Source: Lepisosteus oculatus (lineage: Eukaryota; Chordata; Actinopteri; Semionotiformes; Lepisosteidae). From it: a stretch of DNA of 64,000 bases. Location: positions 7,066,501 to 7,130,500 of the forward strand of contig NC_090698.1 of the NCBI RefSeq assembly GCF_040954835.1, written 5' to 3'. Positions 1-9,956 of this stretch are shown here, piece after piece. How positions within the stretch are numbered: the first letter of the stretch is position 1; each line of letters begins with the position of its first letter. The notes under the pieces are model-generated. The model was not told the DNA's origin. It worked only from the letters and a program-made list of their open reading frames with translations, and made no database searches. Made by a program: the position numbers and the translations under genes.

Positions 1-19
1 CCCTCGCCTGCTTCCGCAT

Positions 20-115
20 CAGGTCGGCCCCCCACCATCGGGGACTCGAACCCAGGCCTCCGGCATCACTCAACAGGGACCCAGCCTGTTGAGCTAAAGA
101 GAGATCTCCCTGCAG
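20..115 (-). repeat. tRNA-like SINE head or decayed tRNA fragment
   Basis: Read on the minus strand there is an A-box-like stretch (TTTAGCTCAACAGG), a 9-bp hairpin (CTCAACAGG with CCTGTTGAG) where a D arm would be, and a B-box-like GGGTTCGAGTCC. The T stem does not pair properly and no clean acceptor stem is seen, so this is not a functional tRNA. A tRNA-derived SINE head is the most likely reading; the edges are approximate. Confidence 0.32.
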
Positions 116-1195
116 CCCAGCGGCTGTGGTCCTGCTATTACAGGGAAGGGCAGTGACGTCACCGCTCTGGTAAGCCGGCTTTCACACTCAATGATGGCCA
201 TATGCGTTACAATACCATACACGATCCCCTTCTCCCCATCACGGATGTCCTTTGCATATACCGTACTGCCTCGCTGCCTACACTTTGCAATGGATATTCC
301 TGTTTGCTGCTCCGACTCCTGGTCCGACCCGCCAGGAATCGCGGCTCCTCGTGCTCTCCGTGTACCGGCATGTGTTTCATCTGCTGCTCTGCCATCTCAC
401 TTACTTGCTTTTCAACCTCAGCATCCTCATCTACCAGATTCCATGCCTTTTTGAAGACTGAGATCTGCCGTTCTCATCCCTTCTTAGTGAAAACAGCCAG
501 CGTCACGACCTGTGTTCCCTCTCATTTTTTTTTTCCCCGCTGAGCGGATGACTTAATAACCTGAGTGGCGTAAAACAGCTGTAGTGCAGGATGCACGGGG
601 CTTCACATGGTCCCATGTGAGAGCTCCGTGATCGACCGGAAAGACCCCCGGGCAAGGCCCGAGGGGCATAATCACATGTACTGCTGTTGCTGAGTTTGTG
701 AAAGTTTGCAATAGTTTGCCAGCTAAACTAAAGGAAGTACCTACCGTACAACATGTAGTTTTAAGAGACGTTTTCAAGCACTACCGACTGGGTTGACGGA
801 TAATTTATTGCAAAATTGTGTTATTTAACGACTCCCATGAAGACCTATTTGTTTTGCCACATGATCTGAATTTTTGATTTCGTTAATTATGCGTGAACCG
901 CCCCTCCCGAATGATAAAAAACCTTTATGAGGACCTTGAAGATTCCATTTGCAACGTGCAAATGTTTACTTTCTGACATTTCGTTTGATGTTTGTTCCAA
1001 CAGTTGATTGATGATGTGAATTGCAATAAACCCTTTACTTGCATACTTAGTATCGTGCTTGTAATGCAAACAGTTTTACCATAGACTTTTTAAATTCACA
1101 ACATTGCAGCTATAATGCAAATCACGCACTGCTTATCTTTAACTTCGAAAATCAAGTTTAAGAGTTCACTAATCACTATAAAAAAAAGTTCAGGT
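116..1195. other. no gene recognised
   Basis: AT-rich, frequently stopped sequence. There is a short palindrome around 604-620 (CACATGGTCCCATGTG) and some short open frames without protein-like features. I see no exon, RNA gene or identifiable element. Confidence 0.5.
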
Positions 1196-1428
1196 GGGTA
1201 GCTGCGTCAGCATGCGTAGGCTGCAAAGGAACAAGTTATACAGTAGGTTTATTCCATGCTGAAAAAAAAGAAGGAAGAAAACACAACGTTTCGGCCGTGG
1301 AGCCTTCTTCAGGTGTGAAGAAGGCACCTTCTCAGACACCTGAAGAAGGCTCCACGAAAGAAACGTTGTGTTTTCTTTTTTCTTTTTTTTCAGCATGGAA
1401 TAAACCTATTACTTGTTCTTTTACTATA
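1196..1428. mobile_element. inverted-repeat Penelope-like fragment with hammerhead-ribozyme-like motifs
   Basis: Two arms of the same sequence face each other around a short centre near 1319-1335. Each arm carries a motif of the form CTGAAGA, a short GGC/GCC hairpin, GAAAC, then GTTGTG, followed by a pyrimidine tract and CAGCATGGAATAAACCT. CUGANGA...GAAA is the conserved core of hammerhead ribozymes, and Penelope-like retroelements are known to carry such ribozymes in their terminal repeats. In the minus-strand arm (1281-1318) the hairpin is intact. In the plus-strand arm (1336-1372) it is damaged, reading CCACGAAAGAAAC. A third, more diverged copy lies at 57655-57830. Assignment to Penelope rests on this motif alone. 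Confidence 0.45.
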
Positions 1429-1756
1429 AAAAAAGGCAAGTCAGTATGTCACTGAAAATGATAGTCTTCACTTCTATCCTACCCACTGAAGTTGATATCT
1501 AACTCGTTCTGTACACGACAACCATATTGTTATAATTTCTGGTGTCTGTTTTTCAATGACAACCATCGCATATACACCTTGTCGAGATTAATCGGTCCAT
1601 TGTTTTGGTACGATTTATTTCTCACAAGCATGTCTAAATGTAACACTACCAGGCGGTTTCGAGACTTTGTTTTTATAATGTTTCACGAGGAATGACAGCA
1701 GCCGAAAGCTTGGGAGAAATTAGAATTGTTTATTGTGATGTGGAGATTTGGCGTAA
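1429..1756. other. no gene recognised
   Basis: AT-rich spacer between the Penelope-like fragment and the end of the Ngaro element. Nothing identifiable. Confidence 0.4.
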
Positions 1757-1868
1757 CCCGCTTGGCTGAGGGCCAACCTCCCGGCCGTTGGACGGGGAGG
1801 ATAGGACCCCCAAAAGAACCAAGCGGGACCCCCAGTCACCAGTGCAGAAAAACAAAAACAAAAGATTA
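1757..1868 (-). repeat. Ngaro 3' terminal region with 9-bp inverted repeat
   Basis: CCCGCTTGG (1757-1765) and CCAAGCGGG (1819-1827) form a perfect inverted repeat around a GC-rich core containing CCTCCC and GGGAGG. It lies just past the recombinase stop codon, where Ngaro elements carry their terminal and internal repeats. No second copy is seen in the window, so the element boundary is an inference. Confidence 0.45.
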
Positions 1869-2561
1869 TTGGGCCAATTCAGCTGAGGAGAGAAAGTGCC
1901 TGCTTGAGGATACCGGGGTTAGTTTTAATGTATGCATGGTAAGCCTCGGAGGATCAATGGCCGAGTTGCTTGATGAGATACTGGGATATGCCTTGGCGAG
2001 CGCATCCGGAGGATGCGGCCCCTGATCTAGGAGTGCCCGGAGAATTGTTTAGGAGGGTATCATGATATGGCCCTTCTCATTTGCGAACAGAGGGACAGTA
2101 GGCGAAGCTCCGGCAGAGGTGCGAAGATGTGCGTAATGGGATAGAGGCTCGTAAGGGCTTATGTAGGAACAGAGTTTGAAATAATAGATGAGAGTGGCAG
2201 ATCCGAGTTGGTTGGTTTTGCTTTTCTTGAGATAGAAGGTCAGTGTCTCGGAAGATAAGATGGAGATGTTGGATAAGCAGGGTTGAGAAGAAGGATTGAA
2301 GGATGTGGAATTAGCGGTAATTTCGGAGCACCTTAGGGAGATAAAGAAGGCTAACAAGAATAAAGATTCAAGAGGGTGGTCGACCCAGGGTGAGTGGTAA
2401 CCTGACCTGACAACGTAGATGCAGGATTCAAGGATGTCTGAGGTAAGTGGTGCGCGTAGGTTCGGAAGTGGTTTTTCAAGCCACCGAAAGTCTTTAAGGA
2501 GAGTAATTTGAGGGTAGATAAGGCATGGACAGATCATGCCGAAAAGGAGTGGATGCCGCAC
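1869..2561 (-). pseudogene. Ngaro tyrosine recombinase, broken
   Basis: The open part (2049-2561) contains LAFFISLRCSE, matching the first catalytic Arg box of DIRS/Ngaro recombinases, followed by a KKSKTNQLG segment typical of the family. Past the stop near 2049 the C-terminal half can be read in another frame between about 2030 and 1870. The H-x-x-R box (GHS followed by a frameshifted arginine) sits near 2020, LGH with a TGA where Trp is expected is near 1954, and AYHAYIKT, containing the likely nucleophilic Tyr, is just after it. At least one frameshift and two stops therefore inactivate it. The N-terminal part upstream of 2561 is not clearly readable. Known function of the family is integration by site-specific recombination. 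Confidence 0.7.
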
Positions 2562-3104
2562 AGGTATACTTTGGTGGTGGATGCTCGTACCTTGAGTGAG
2601 TTTCTACGATAGCAAACGAAGGATGATACGGTGAGAATATCGAAAGAACTGAATTTTATGTTCGCGGAGAGGTGGAAGGATTGGAAGCCCTTCCAGGCAG
2701 TGCAGTAAGAATTGAGAGTTCAAGGGGTGATCCCTAAGAGGATAGTTTGCTGGGCCAGCTGGAGGTAGCGATGGAAAGGATGATTCGGAGGAACGTGAGT
2801 TCCGAATAGGGAGGTACTGTGCAGGGGTTCGGTCTTGCATCTGGTGCCGAGTTCCTGAATTGAAAGCGAGAGAGAGAGTCAGCTATCTCATTAAGGTGGC
2901 CTGGAATGTGAGCAACTGCGCGGATGAATTGATGTGAGAGAAATCCATTTAAGGCGGCAGAGGAATTTCATGATGGATTGGGATGAAGACCTTCCTTTGT
3001 TGATTATATGAACTACTGCATGGATGGCAAAATGGATGAGGATGGTTTTTGTTTCCAATTGTGGCCCCAAAGAGAAGCAGCAACGACAATTAGAAATATT
3101 TCTA
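2562..3104 (-). pseudogene. decayed Ngaro middle segment
   Basis: Lies between the RNase H-like and recombinase-like parts of the Ngaro copy. It should hold the rest of RNase H and the recombinase N-terminus. Short open pieces exist (for example 2604-2840) but none is long enough for me to recognise. Confidence 0.4.
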
Positions 3105-3490
3105 ACAAGGCTGATGACTGGTTGGCGAGAGGGATTGGAGAGAAATCAGGAGGCCAAGGGGCCGCAAACCATTGGCCTTTGTAATAGCCTCCGAAACCGA
3201 GGGGGCTGCATCTGTGAAAAGCTGGATATCCTCAGTGTCAGAGAGGAGGTCATCGTAGAAGAGAGATATGCCATTCCAGTTGGCCAAGAGAAGCTGCCAA
3301 AGCCTGAGCTTGGATTTACAGTTGGCTGAAGGGCTTATGTGGTGGTAAAGAGAGGGCACGGAAGAGGCGAGGTCGAGAAGGTAGACCGTCCTTGGGGAAT
3401 GATATGCATGGCATAATTGAGGTGGCCGGGCGGAGAGAGAAGTTCCCTCTTTGTGCAAAATTTGGCAGAAGAATAGATAGAGGAGAGGGT
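3105..3490 (-). pseudogene. Ngaro reverse transcriptase C-terminus and RNase H, broken
   Basis: From about 3460 the minus strand reads KRELLSPPGHLNYAMHIIPQGRS, typical of the RT thumb of DIRS and gypsy-type elements, where a GHLN-x-A...P-x-GR pattern is conserved. Near 3380 the reading moves to a second frame and gives LRLWQLLLANWNGISLFYDD and then IQLFTDAAPSV, the first catalytic Asp motif of the Ngaro RNase H. A further frame change follows. Upstream RT motifs are absent because the copy starts near 3490. Confidence 0.68.
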
Positions 3491-3958
3491 GATGTTTGAT
3501 ATGTGGTGTGCTGACCAGCCATTTACTTCCCACCTGCTCTTCATGGGGTTCATTAACCTCCCTCTGCTCGTTAGTAGCTTTACACCCTTCATTGGTGAAT
3601 CGTTTAGACACAGCCAATGGATAGCTTTGGTAGCCATACCCATCTCAAGATTTGGAACCAAATTCAATCTTGGATTGCCTTCTGGGTGAGCTATGAGCGA
3701 TGGGGTTAATGTCACATACTCCTCTACTGAGAAGAGTGGAATCAAGTGGGTTGGGAATTGTGCCATGGCTAGACTGGCTACAGTGGCACTAAACTCCCTT
3801 AACAGGTCTTGTGTCAACATTCTGGCCTGTTGCACACAAGCATAAACCTACTGTATAACACCGACAATCATGTCCACTGTTTGGGGAATAAGGTTTAACC
3901 CTGTTGCATAGGAAGTTGCCTGTAGGGTTTTCCCTAAGCTTTCCAACTTTTGCTGCTG
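3490..3958 (-). pseudogene. envelope-like fragment downstream of the membrane segment
   Basis: After the stop of the 718-codon frame, the minus strand continues with interrupted coding-like sequence: a stop at 3959, another near 3850, then an open run from 3835 to about 3490 with a heptad-like leucine/alanine pattern (MLTQDLLREFSATVASLAM) and Cys/Trp-bearing segments (AIHWLCLND). Position after a single membrane span and the coiled-coil look suggest part of a retroviral envelope-type protein, but I cannot match it to a defined family. It is truncated by the Ngaro junction. Confidence 0.35.
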
Positions 3959-6115
3959 TTAATACAGTCTGTCACTACCCTCTGGCATTTCTGACACCTG
4001 CCTTCTTGGGGCAGTAAGGGTGAGAGTGCCAGTAGCACACAAACCTACCAGAAATAGCAAATGCACAACAGTGGCGGCAGCAATCAGTCCTCCCAAAAGT
4101 CTTTTTGGGTGGCTGATCCCAGTCATCTCCTTTTGAGTGACTGCTGCCTTTCTAAGCTGGTGCAGTGTGTACATGGTGTCTTTCTCAGTATGCCATGTGG
4201 CATCTTGGGCACCAACATCCTGGAAATCTGGGGAAATCTGACGCAGCTGCTGATGCCGCTCCTCCTTTTCCAGGGCATCTGCTTTTTCGATTTGTTCATG
4301 CCTGTGCTCTAGGAACCCTGCAGGGGGTGGTGCAGCGGTGGAGCATGCCTGACCCTCGGCTGAGTGGTCATCTGGAGCACCTGATTGATCTGGGATTGTT
4401 ATCCCATTCTCACTGTTCAGGTCCACCCTGCACACTTCCTGATTGAGGAATCCCTCTATCGGCATGTTTACAATCGTTCGCTGGGCGTGGGTGTAGGACA
4501 CCTGCTCGCTCCCCCCTTCCCTCGCTAGGGGTTCAGGGAGCTGCCCCAGCACTGGGATAGCTAGTTCACTGTCTTTGAACTCACTATCACTCACCAGGCC
4601 CATGTCAGTGCAGGCGGGGATTTTGACACCCCTCTTTGCGATGCCCTGCACTGGCAGGCGGGTGGCTTGACCATCCAGCTCCAGTCTGGCTGAACCACTG
4701 TTGGTCAGACTCAGACTGACAGACTGAGCTGGTGGCTGTAAGACAACCGGCTCGGCTTTCATTCCCTGTCCCTTCTGGGGGACTGGGTGTGTTGGCAACC
4801 CTGCCGTTGAGGCAGGAACAATCAGGTCAGTCTCACTCACTACCTGGTAGTTGTGAGAAATAATGTTACCTGACTGCAGGTTCCCTGGGTCACAGCAGAG
4901 GGAATCGGCATCTGGCATCGGGTGTGTCCACAGTGCAGTAGTCTCAGCGTCCAGCTGGACCTCCTGTCTAACCTGTGAATGTTGCACCAGGGGCACTTGG
5001 CGGTGGCCCTGTGACAGCTGCTCAAGCAGATCCTCACTAATAGAGGACCTCTCAGGGCTAAGGGTGAGGGCTACATCACCAACCTGCTCTCCTGCCATCT
5101 GGATCCCTTCCACCACTGCAGGGTGGTGGTCCTGACCCCTCTTGGGTGCCAGGGTACACAGGGAAAGCTCCTTTTCATCGCCAGGTGGGGAGATCTGCTC
5201 CTCTTTAGGGATGTAAAAGGGGTGTGCTTTACCTGGTGGATCAGGCGGCTGCTTGGAGCACCGCTCCTGTGGCAGGGAGGCTGTTGGGACCTCGGCCGGG
5301 ACACGACTTCCCTGTATATTCGGGGAACAAGAAAATATTTGTATTTCTTGTCCAGAGGGAACAGAAGGAATCTCCACATAGGCTTCTGTGTTCGGTGGGC
5401 ACTGTGTGAGCACAGTCTGCCTCTTGGCCCCCCTTTCCTTCTGTACAGAAGGCTTAGGAGCCTTGACCTGTTTCCACACTTTGCCTTTCTGGTGATCCAC
5501 CAAAGGTTCCTCTCTGAGTCGCATGCCCTTTTCTTTTTCTACCCGTTTGAGCTTGCCGTGTGACATCAAACACCTCTCAACCTCAGTGTCAATCAGTGTC
5601 TCACTGTGTAAGACATCTCCCATGGCAGCCTTGAGGTAAAAGCTTCCTGCTTTTCCTCTGTGTTTTACTGCCTGCTCTGTGACTTCAGGGGTGGAGTCAG
5701 CACTCACTTGGGAGTGGCTGACCTCATCCAGGCAGGAACCCTTCCGCTCAATCAGATAGACTGAGGGAGGGAGAGGGGGCGGGTCTCCGCCTCCTCCAGT
5801 GGAGAGTATCAGCTCATTCACGCTTCCGGCAGCCTTGGGGAGCGGTTGTCTCTGTCCTAATAAAGCTTGTTCAAGCCTGGCCAGGCGGGCGGCTACTGAA
5901 TCCTTTTGTTCAGCCTTTTCTAGCCCTTTCCCTCCCCCGGTGTTCTCATGGCACTTAGGACGCTGGGTGCTGTCCTGTGTGCCTGCTTTGGAACGGGGCT
6001 TAGCCAGCTCAGGAGCCTGTGCTCCTTCGAGCAGGAGGGAGTTAACCCTGCTGGCTCTGATGGCGAACACAGTCACTTTAACAGCTTTTTTGCTCAGAGC
6101 GACTTTGGACATCAT
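3959..6115 (-). CDS. 718-codon second frame of the retrovirus-like element (protease-like motif, Pro/Ser-rich linker, C-terminal TM)
   Basis: It overlaps the end of the gag frame by 38 bases and lies in the +1 frame relative to it. Residues about 60-100 are charged, with a short predicted coil. Around residue 176 the sequence has the layout of a retroviral aspartic protease active site, but with Glu replacing the Gly of Asp-Thr-Gly, so it is probably inactive. The middle (about 190-640) is a low-complexity Pro/Ser/Gln/Glu-rich stretch with no motif I recognise. Residues about 674-700 form one hydrophobic membrane span ([20 protein letters not shown]), and the frame stops 18 residues later. 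No RT or integrase motifs are present. The long stop-free run could reflect a young insertion or retained coding function; sequence alone does not tell. Confidence 0.5.
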   Translation of the reverse strand: MMSKVALSKKAVKVTVFAIRASRVNSLLLEGAQAPELAKPRSKAGTQDSTQRPKCHENTGGGKGLEKAEQKDSVAARLARLEQALLGQRQPLPKAAGSVNELILSTGGGGDPPPLPPSVYLIERKGSCLDEVSHSQVSADSTPEVTEQAVKHRGKAGSFYLKAAMGDVLHSETLIDTEVERCLMSHGKLKRVEKEKGMRLREEPLVDHQKGKVWKQVKAPKPSVQKERGAKRQTVLTQCPPNTEAYVEIPSVPSGQEIQIFSCSPNIQGSRVPAEVPTASLPQERCSKQPPDPPGKAHPFYIPKEEQISPPGDEKELSLCTLAPKRGQDHHPAVVEGIQMAGEQVGDVALTLSPERSSISEDLLEQLSQGHRQVPLVQHSQVRQEVQLDAETTALWTHPMPDADSLCCDPGNLQSGNIISHNYQVVSETDLIVPASTAGLPTHPVPQKGQGMKAEPVVLQPPAQSVSLSLTNSGSARLELDGQATRLPVQGIAKRGVKIPACTDMGLVSDSEFKDSELAIPVLGQLPEPLAREGGSEQVSYTHAQRTIVNMPIEGFLNQEVCRVDLNSENGITIPDQSGAPDDHSAEGQACSTAAPPPAGFLEHRHEQIEKADALEKEERHQQLRQISPDFQDVGAQDATWHTEKDTMYTLHQLRKAAVTQKEMTGISHPKRLLGGLIAAATVVHLLFLVGLCATGTLTLTAPRRQVSEMPEGSDRLY

Positions 6116-6743
6116 ACTCCCAGGCTTTCTGCACGAATCTCTTAATATCAGTCATTTTCATGGTCTGTGCATCTGTATGCGTTAAGATCATCTTTCTGAC
6201 TGACGGGTGGAGATTCGCAATGAATAAACCCTTGAAATGTGTGTTCTCTTCGCAACCCTCATCATTTCGCCCTGCAAAATAAGTTCGTCTAAGTCTCTCG
6301 TAATATTCGCGAGGGGACTCTGCTCTCTCGTGCTTAATGTTAAGGGCGGCGGCTATCGCGGCAGTAGGGTCAATAAACGCACTGTATTCCTCGATAAGTG
6401 CTTGACACAGCTCCTCAAAATCATTACAGACTTTTTTCATCTGCCTAGCCATCCACTCATGTACAGCTCTGCTGGTAGTTTTCCTGACCAGAAACACTTT
6501 CTCCTGTTCTGTGGCGTTTGGCAGGTACTGTAGGTTATACCTGAGGTCCTGAATATAACTCTCGATATTATTCTCTGACACTGCGGGGTCAAATCTCTCT
6601 ATGTCCTTCGCTAGCTCTCTCAGAGAATGGAGATTTATTCTAGCTTCTCCGCTGACGGAGATATAGAAGAGATCGTGGTCAGACCTGTCGCTGCTAGAGA
6701 GAGTGCTTAATAGCGACTCAAATTCAGACCTTTTAGCAACCAT
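6078..6743 (-). CDS. gag-like protein of the retrovirus-like element
   Basis: A 221-codon frame starting at the first ATG after the leader. It is mostly helical and charged. The segment [19 protein letters not shown] resembles the major homology/capsid region of retroviral and LTR-retrotransposon Gag, where an E-S-x-x-x-(F/Y)-x-x-R-L pattern is common. It is preceded by a helix with [15 protein letters not shown]. No zinc knuckle is seen before the stop; basic residues follow in the overlapping frame instead. Gag assembles particles and binds the RNA genome. Whether translation continues into the next frame by frameshifting, or an indel broke an originally continuous frame, is unresolved. Confidence 0.6.
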   Translation of the reverse strand: MVAKRSEFESLLSTLSSSDRSDHDLFYISVSGEARINLHSLRELAKDIERFDPAVSENNIESYIQDLRYNLQYLPNATEQEKVFLVRKTTSRAVHEWMARQMKKVCNDFEELCQALIEEYSAFIDPTAAIAAALNIKHERAESPREYYERLRRTYFAGRNDEGCEENTHFKGLFIANLHPSVRKMILTHTDAQTMKMTDIKRFVQKAWEYDVQSRSEQKSC

Positions 6744-6988
6744 CGTTAAACTTAAAGAGTATTACTTTTAAGTACGAAATCACAGTTTTACCACAGAAAA
6801 CCACAAGATCAAGTATGCAATCAACCTGGTAGATTGCAAAAGATCACAAAACAATCAAGCACTGCTTAAAGAGCAAGGGGAACTTTTTTCCTTTCGGCTT
6901 TCAGCACACTGTATTGTCGTGTATGAAACCCGCGGCGTTTTATATTGAATTATTCCGCTTGGTTGATTCATTTCAGTCTTGCCACGTC
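6744..6988 (-). other. untranslated leader of the retrovirus-like element
   Basis: AT-rich stretch between the primer-binding sites and the gag start codon, the usual place for a packaging leader. No specific motif recognised. Confidence 0.35.
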
Positions 6989-7035
6989 CAGCCAGGGACG
7001 TCAAATATGTAATCATAGCCGGCCCAGGGACGCCA
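6989..7035 (-). promoter_or_regulatory. duplicated primer-binding site, tRNA-Asn type
   Basis: On the minus strand TGGCGTCCCTGGG (7035-7023) is complementary to the last 13 bases of mature tRNA-Asn (CCA plus ...CCCAGGGACG); that tRNA is encoded at 60621-60694 in this same window. About 30 bp further in, a second, less perfect copy (TTTGACGTCCCTGGCTGG, near 7006-6989) repeats the arrangement, including the preceding TTACATATTTG. The proximal copy is presumably the working site; the second looks like a local duplication. Confidence 0.65.
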
Positions 7036-7039
7036 AATA

Positions 7040-8701
7040 TGTAACGTTGCCATAGCCAAATTAAATGTAATGTAGCTCTCTGAAGGCACCAGTTCTGTAG
7101 GGTTTGGGCATTTACTGGAACAATTATTAATTGTAGCAGTAAATCACAAAATTGATTCTTTTGATGGCTTTAGAATCCAACCATGCGATATAACTCAAAC
7201 AACGCACACACAGGTACTAATACACGAGGATACATTTATTAATACATAGAATATGCATATAAACCTAACAGATCTTATCGAGAGGGTTATCAGAATACAA
7301 AAGATATATTCAATCAGTTACAAAGTGTTACACATATCAAGAGGACATACGTTCAGTATATCATTCATTAAGACCGTTTCATAAATGAACTTGGTTATAA
7401 CTTCTACATTAGATACTCAAAACAAGTAAATAACTCTTAGGAATTAAATTGATATCAACTGGTTCGGATAACAATTGAATTCTCGAGCTGTAATGCATTG
7501 AAGTTGAATACTCATCCAATCTCTGGGGATTCAGATCTCCTGCGGGCTCAAAGAAACAGTTGCAGGCTGTTGCTGTCCAATCCGCGCTCTCTGGCTGTGT
7601 GCCAGGCTGTGATGTGCGGCTTGCGACAGTGCGCTGCAGATGCTCACTGACAGGCTAGTTAGTGTTGGCTTTAACTAGCAAAGTTTGTGCACAGGAGAAA
7701 AGATGACTGTGGGTCCCAGCAAGTCAGGAAGAGGACCGGTTCGTTCCCGACGAAGAGCTAGTTCTGAATAGTGATTCAGCTGTCCACAGTTCCGACCTGT
7801 TCACGAGGCCTGCTGCTGATGCTAACCTCGGGTGGATCCTCTGGTTACTCTCTGGCAACCTCCGCTCTAGACTCTTAGAACAAAGGAAAGTTCTGGCACT
7901 CAGACACACTGGCCGTTCCATGGTTGTCCGGGCTGAGTCTCAGGATGGTCAGGAGGCGTGCTGCGAGAATGTCCTGCCCTTGGGAGCCTTCTGCTCCTGG
8001 GCCGTCCTGCCCTGGAATTCTCCTTTGAATTCCCTTTAGAAAAGTCCACAGAATTCTCCTGAATCCCTTCTGAATCTCTCAGGCTCTCTGTGTTGCCTGT
8101 TTTTACCTGGAGGAACTTCAGCTCGTTGATTGGCTGAAAGTTCCATGGGCATCAGAGTCCCACGTGGGTTACTCAGCCCTACCAGTCCCTGATTGGTTGA
8201 TCAAGGTGAGATATGAGTCTATTACTCCTGACACTTAGGAATGCAGTCCAGATGTCCATCTGGCACTCCCTAGACAGATAGGCGCCAATGGATGACCATT
8301 GATCATGATAGCCAGGCTTAGCTAAGTGCATCCCCCTTTAGGAGCTGTCCTAGGAAACCTTAAATCAGCCTGCATGAATAGTTTCTCTGTGGCTGCACCA
8401 CAGAGATGAACAGAGAAATGGGGCCTCATTTGGGAAAGCTCAGAACACTTAATTCTTTCTTATTAATAAGCCTCACCGCTACAGATATTCATGGAGACCA
8501 GTTGCTTACGTCAGGATTAGTGAGAATTGCAGCAGCTGTGTCGAATGAGCGCGGCTGCCTTCATTCCTCCCGAACTTTCATTAAAAACTCCATTCATCAG
8601 ATTGAATCCGCGTTCGCAATCTGCGCTTGATGCAAGTACGGTGGCGGTTCAAACATTTATACTATTGTCTCTCTACGTAACGCCTCACAATGAGGCTACA
8701 C
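7040..8701 (-). mobile_element. 5' LTR of the retrovirus-like element (outer border uncertain)
   Basis: The inner end is placed just before the primer-binding site, where the minus strand reads GTTACA followed by TATT and TGGCG. An AATAAA polyadenylation signal lies on the minus strand at 7240-7235, as expected in the R region. The upstream part (about 7500-8400) is non-coding with CCAAT-like and short repeated GAATTC-containing stretches. A TGTA...TACA terminal pair would put the outer end at 8701, but without the partner LTR this is a guess. Confidence 0.45.
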
Positions 8702-9956
8702 ATTATAAACAGTAATGAGGAAAGCATAAAATAGTGCGCTAACTTATGTCAAAGACAGTAAATAAGTTAGACTAGAGCCACAACCGTAGATACACGTGAA
8801 GGTCAACATTAACGGGAAAATGCCAACATCCACAGTCAATTTGTTTTTTCTGCGCAAAAAAATTCCCTGAGTTTGGTGCGTGGCCGCGCGGTTTAGAAGT
8901 AACAGTGGTCACGACCATCCTGTTATTTCTTCTGTAAAAAAACAACTGGGCTGCTCTGGACAAGCGCAAACTCGTCATGTTCACAAATTGTGCCCCGTCC
9001 ATTAGAAACCTTTCCTCCGATTACGATCTGGACAGTAGCACCACGTCACCAAAACTCTTTACTGAACTTTACCTATCAAAGGTATATGTTATGTTCTTAT
9101 CGGCGGTCATTAACCACACAGCTTTTTAATGATGAACGTACACTTTATTAACACAGTACTCTATGACTCTTACAACACTAACTCTGTAACTGCCTAACCA
9201 ACTGCCCTCAATCTCTACTCTCTATATAATATTTCCATATTCATGTACCTCATCATCTGTGCAGTAGGACAACCTGTAATGATCACACTCTACTAATATC
9301 CTTTCAGTATACAATAAACAAGTCCTGGGCTTCCACTAAACTTCCACATCTCCTGAGCCCTGAGCCCGCTGAGCTGTTGAGCCTCTCCTTGCGTTTATCG
9401 GACTTCATTCGCGCTCCGAATAACATGCAAGAAAGTTAAAATGGGGGAAAAAATGCTGCTTGTTTTGCATTCACCTCCCACATTTATTTAGGACTGTGCT
9501 TCAGACAAGCAGGGAAAAGAGAAATCCAACTTTTGCGCCTTCTAACTAACCTGTTTAATCGAAACACACCTAAGAAACTTTTACTGTCTCCGAAGTTCAT
9601 CATCTGTGGCTATTCAGCATACTTTTGCATATGGTGACAGAAGCACCGTCACTGCAAACTCCAGGGATCATCTGTTCTGCATTTTTCCTGTTTGTTTCTT
9701 CTTTCGGCATTCTTTCTCAGTCCGTATCTGTTTTCCTTGATTCTGCTTCCTCCTCTTCTCTTTATTATCATGTCTAAACTCACTCCTCCGAATCTCAAGC
9801 CCCGCGCTGCATTCTTTCCTTCATTTTCTTTACTCCTGCCTTTTCTCCTGTGCTCTCTTCTGCTTTCATTCCCCGCCATCCAGTTCATCCCAAAGCTCCT
9901 CCCTCGCTGTCCCTGCAGCCACTGATGCCATCTCTGCGGGAGTGGGTCTGTCTGGG
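8702..9956. other. no gene recognised; repeat-like AT-rich sequence
   Basis: Contains several ATTAACACA/ACTCTATATAATA-type stretches around 9100-9260 that look like old LTR or transposon sequence, plus short open frames on both strands. None has a recognisable domain. A minus-strand run rich in Arg, Lys and Glu (9649-10088, broken once) is noted with the adjacent tandem repeat. Confidence 0.4.

Larger units (their letters stand above)
1757..3490 (-). mobile_element. 5'-truncated, decayed Ngaro (DIRS-order) retrotransposon
   Basis: On the minus strand the order is end of reverse transcriptase, RNase H, tyrosine recombinase and terminal region, which is the gene order of Ngaro/DIRS elements. 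All coding parts are broken by frameshifts and stops. The RT palm is missing: the element begins abruptly near 3490, next to the retrovirus-like element in the same orientation. The family call rests on the combination of an RNase H-like LFTDAA motif and a YR-type recombinase, which retroviruses lack. Confidence 0.7.
3490..8701 (-). mobile_element. endogenous retrovirus-like element lacking recognisable pol
   Basis: Read on the minus strand: an LTR with an AATAAA signal, a primer-binding site complementary to tRNA-Asn, a leader, a gag frame, a long second frame with a damaged protease-like motif and a C-terminal membrane segment, and then an envelope-like fragment. No reverse transcriptase, RNase H or integrase motif was recognised between gag and the membrane segment. 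The downstream LTR is not seen; the element ends next to the Ngaro fragment at about 3490. The outer LTR border (about 8701) is uncertain. Confidence 0.6.

Noticed and set aside
20-115. Functional tRNA gene at the window start
   Set aside because: T stem and acceptor stem do not pair; only A- and B-box-like words remain.
4863-5563. Plus-strand open frames opposite the retrovirus-like second frame
   Set aside because: Antisense shadows of the 3959-6115 frame.
9692-9925. Hydrophobic plus-strand frame as the mucin signal-peptide exon
   Set aside because: Multiple hydrophobic runs, no cleavage-site pattern and no phase-1 GT donor that I could support.
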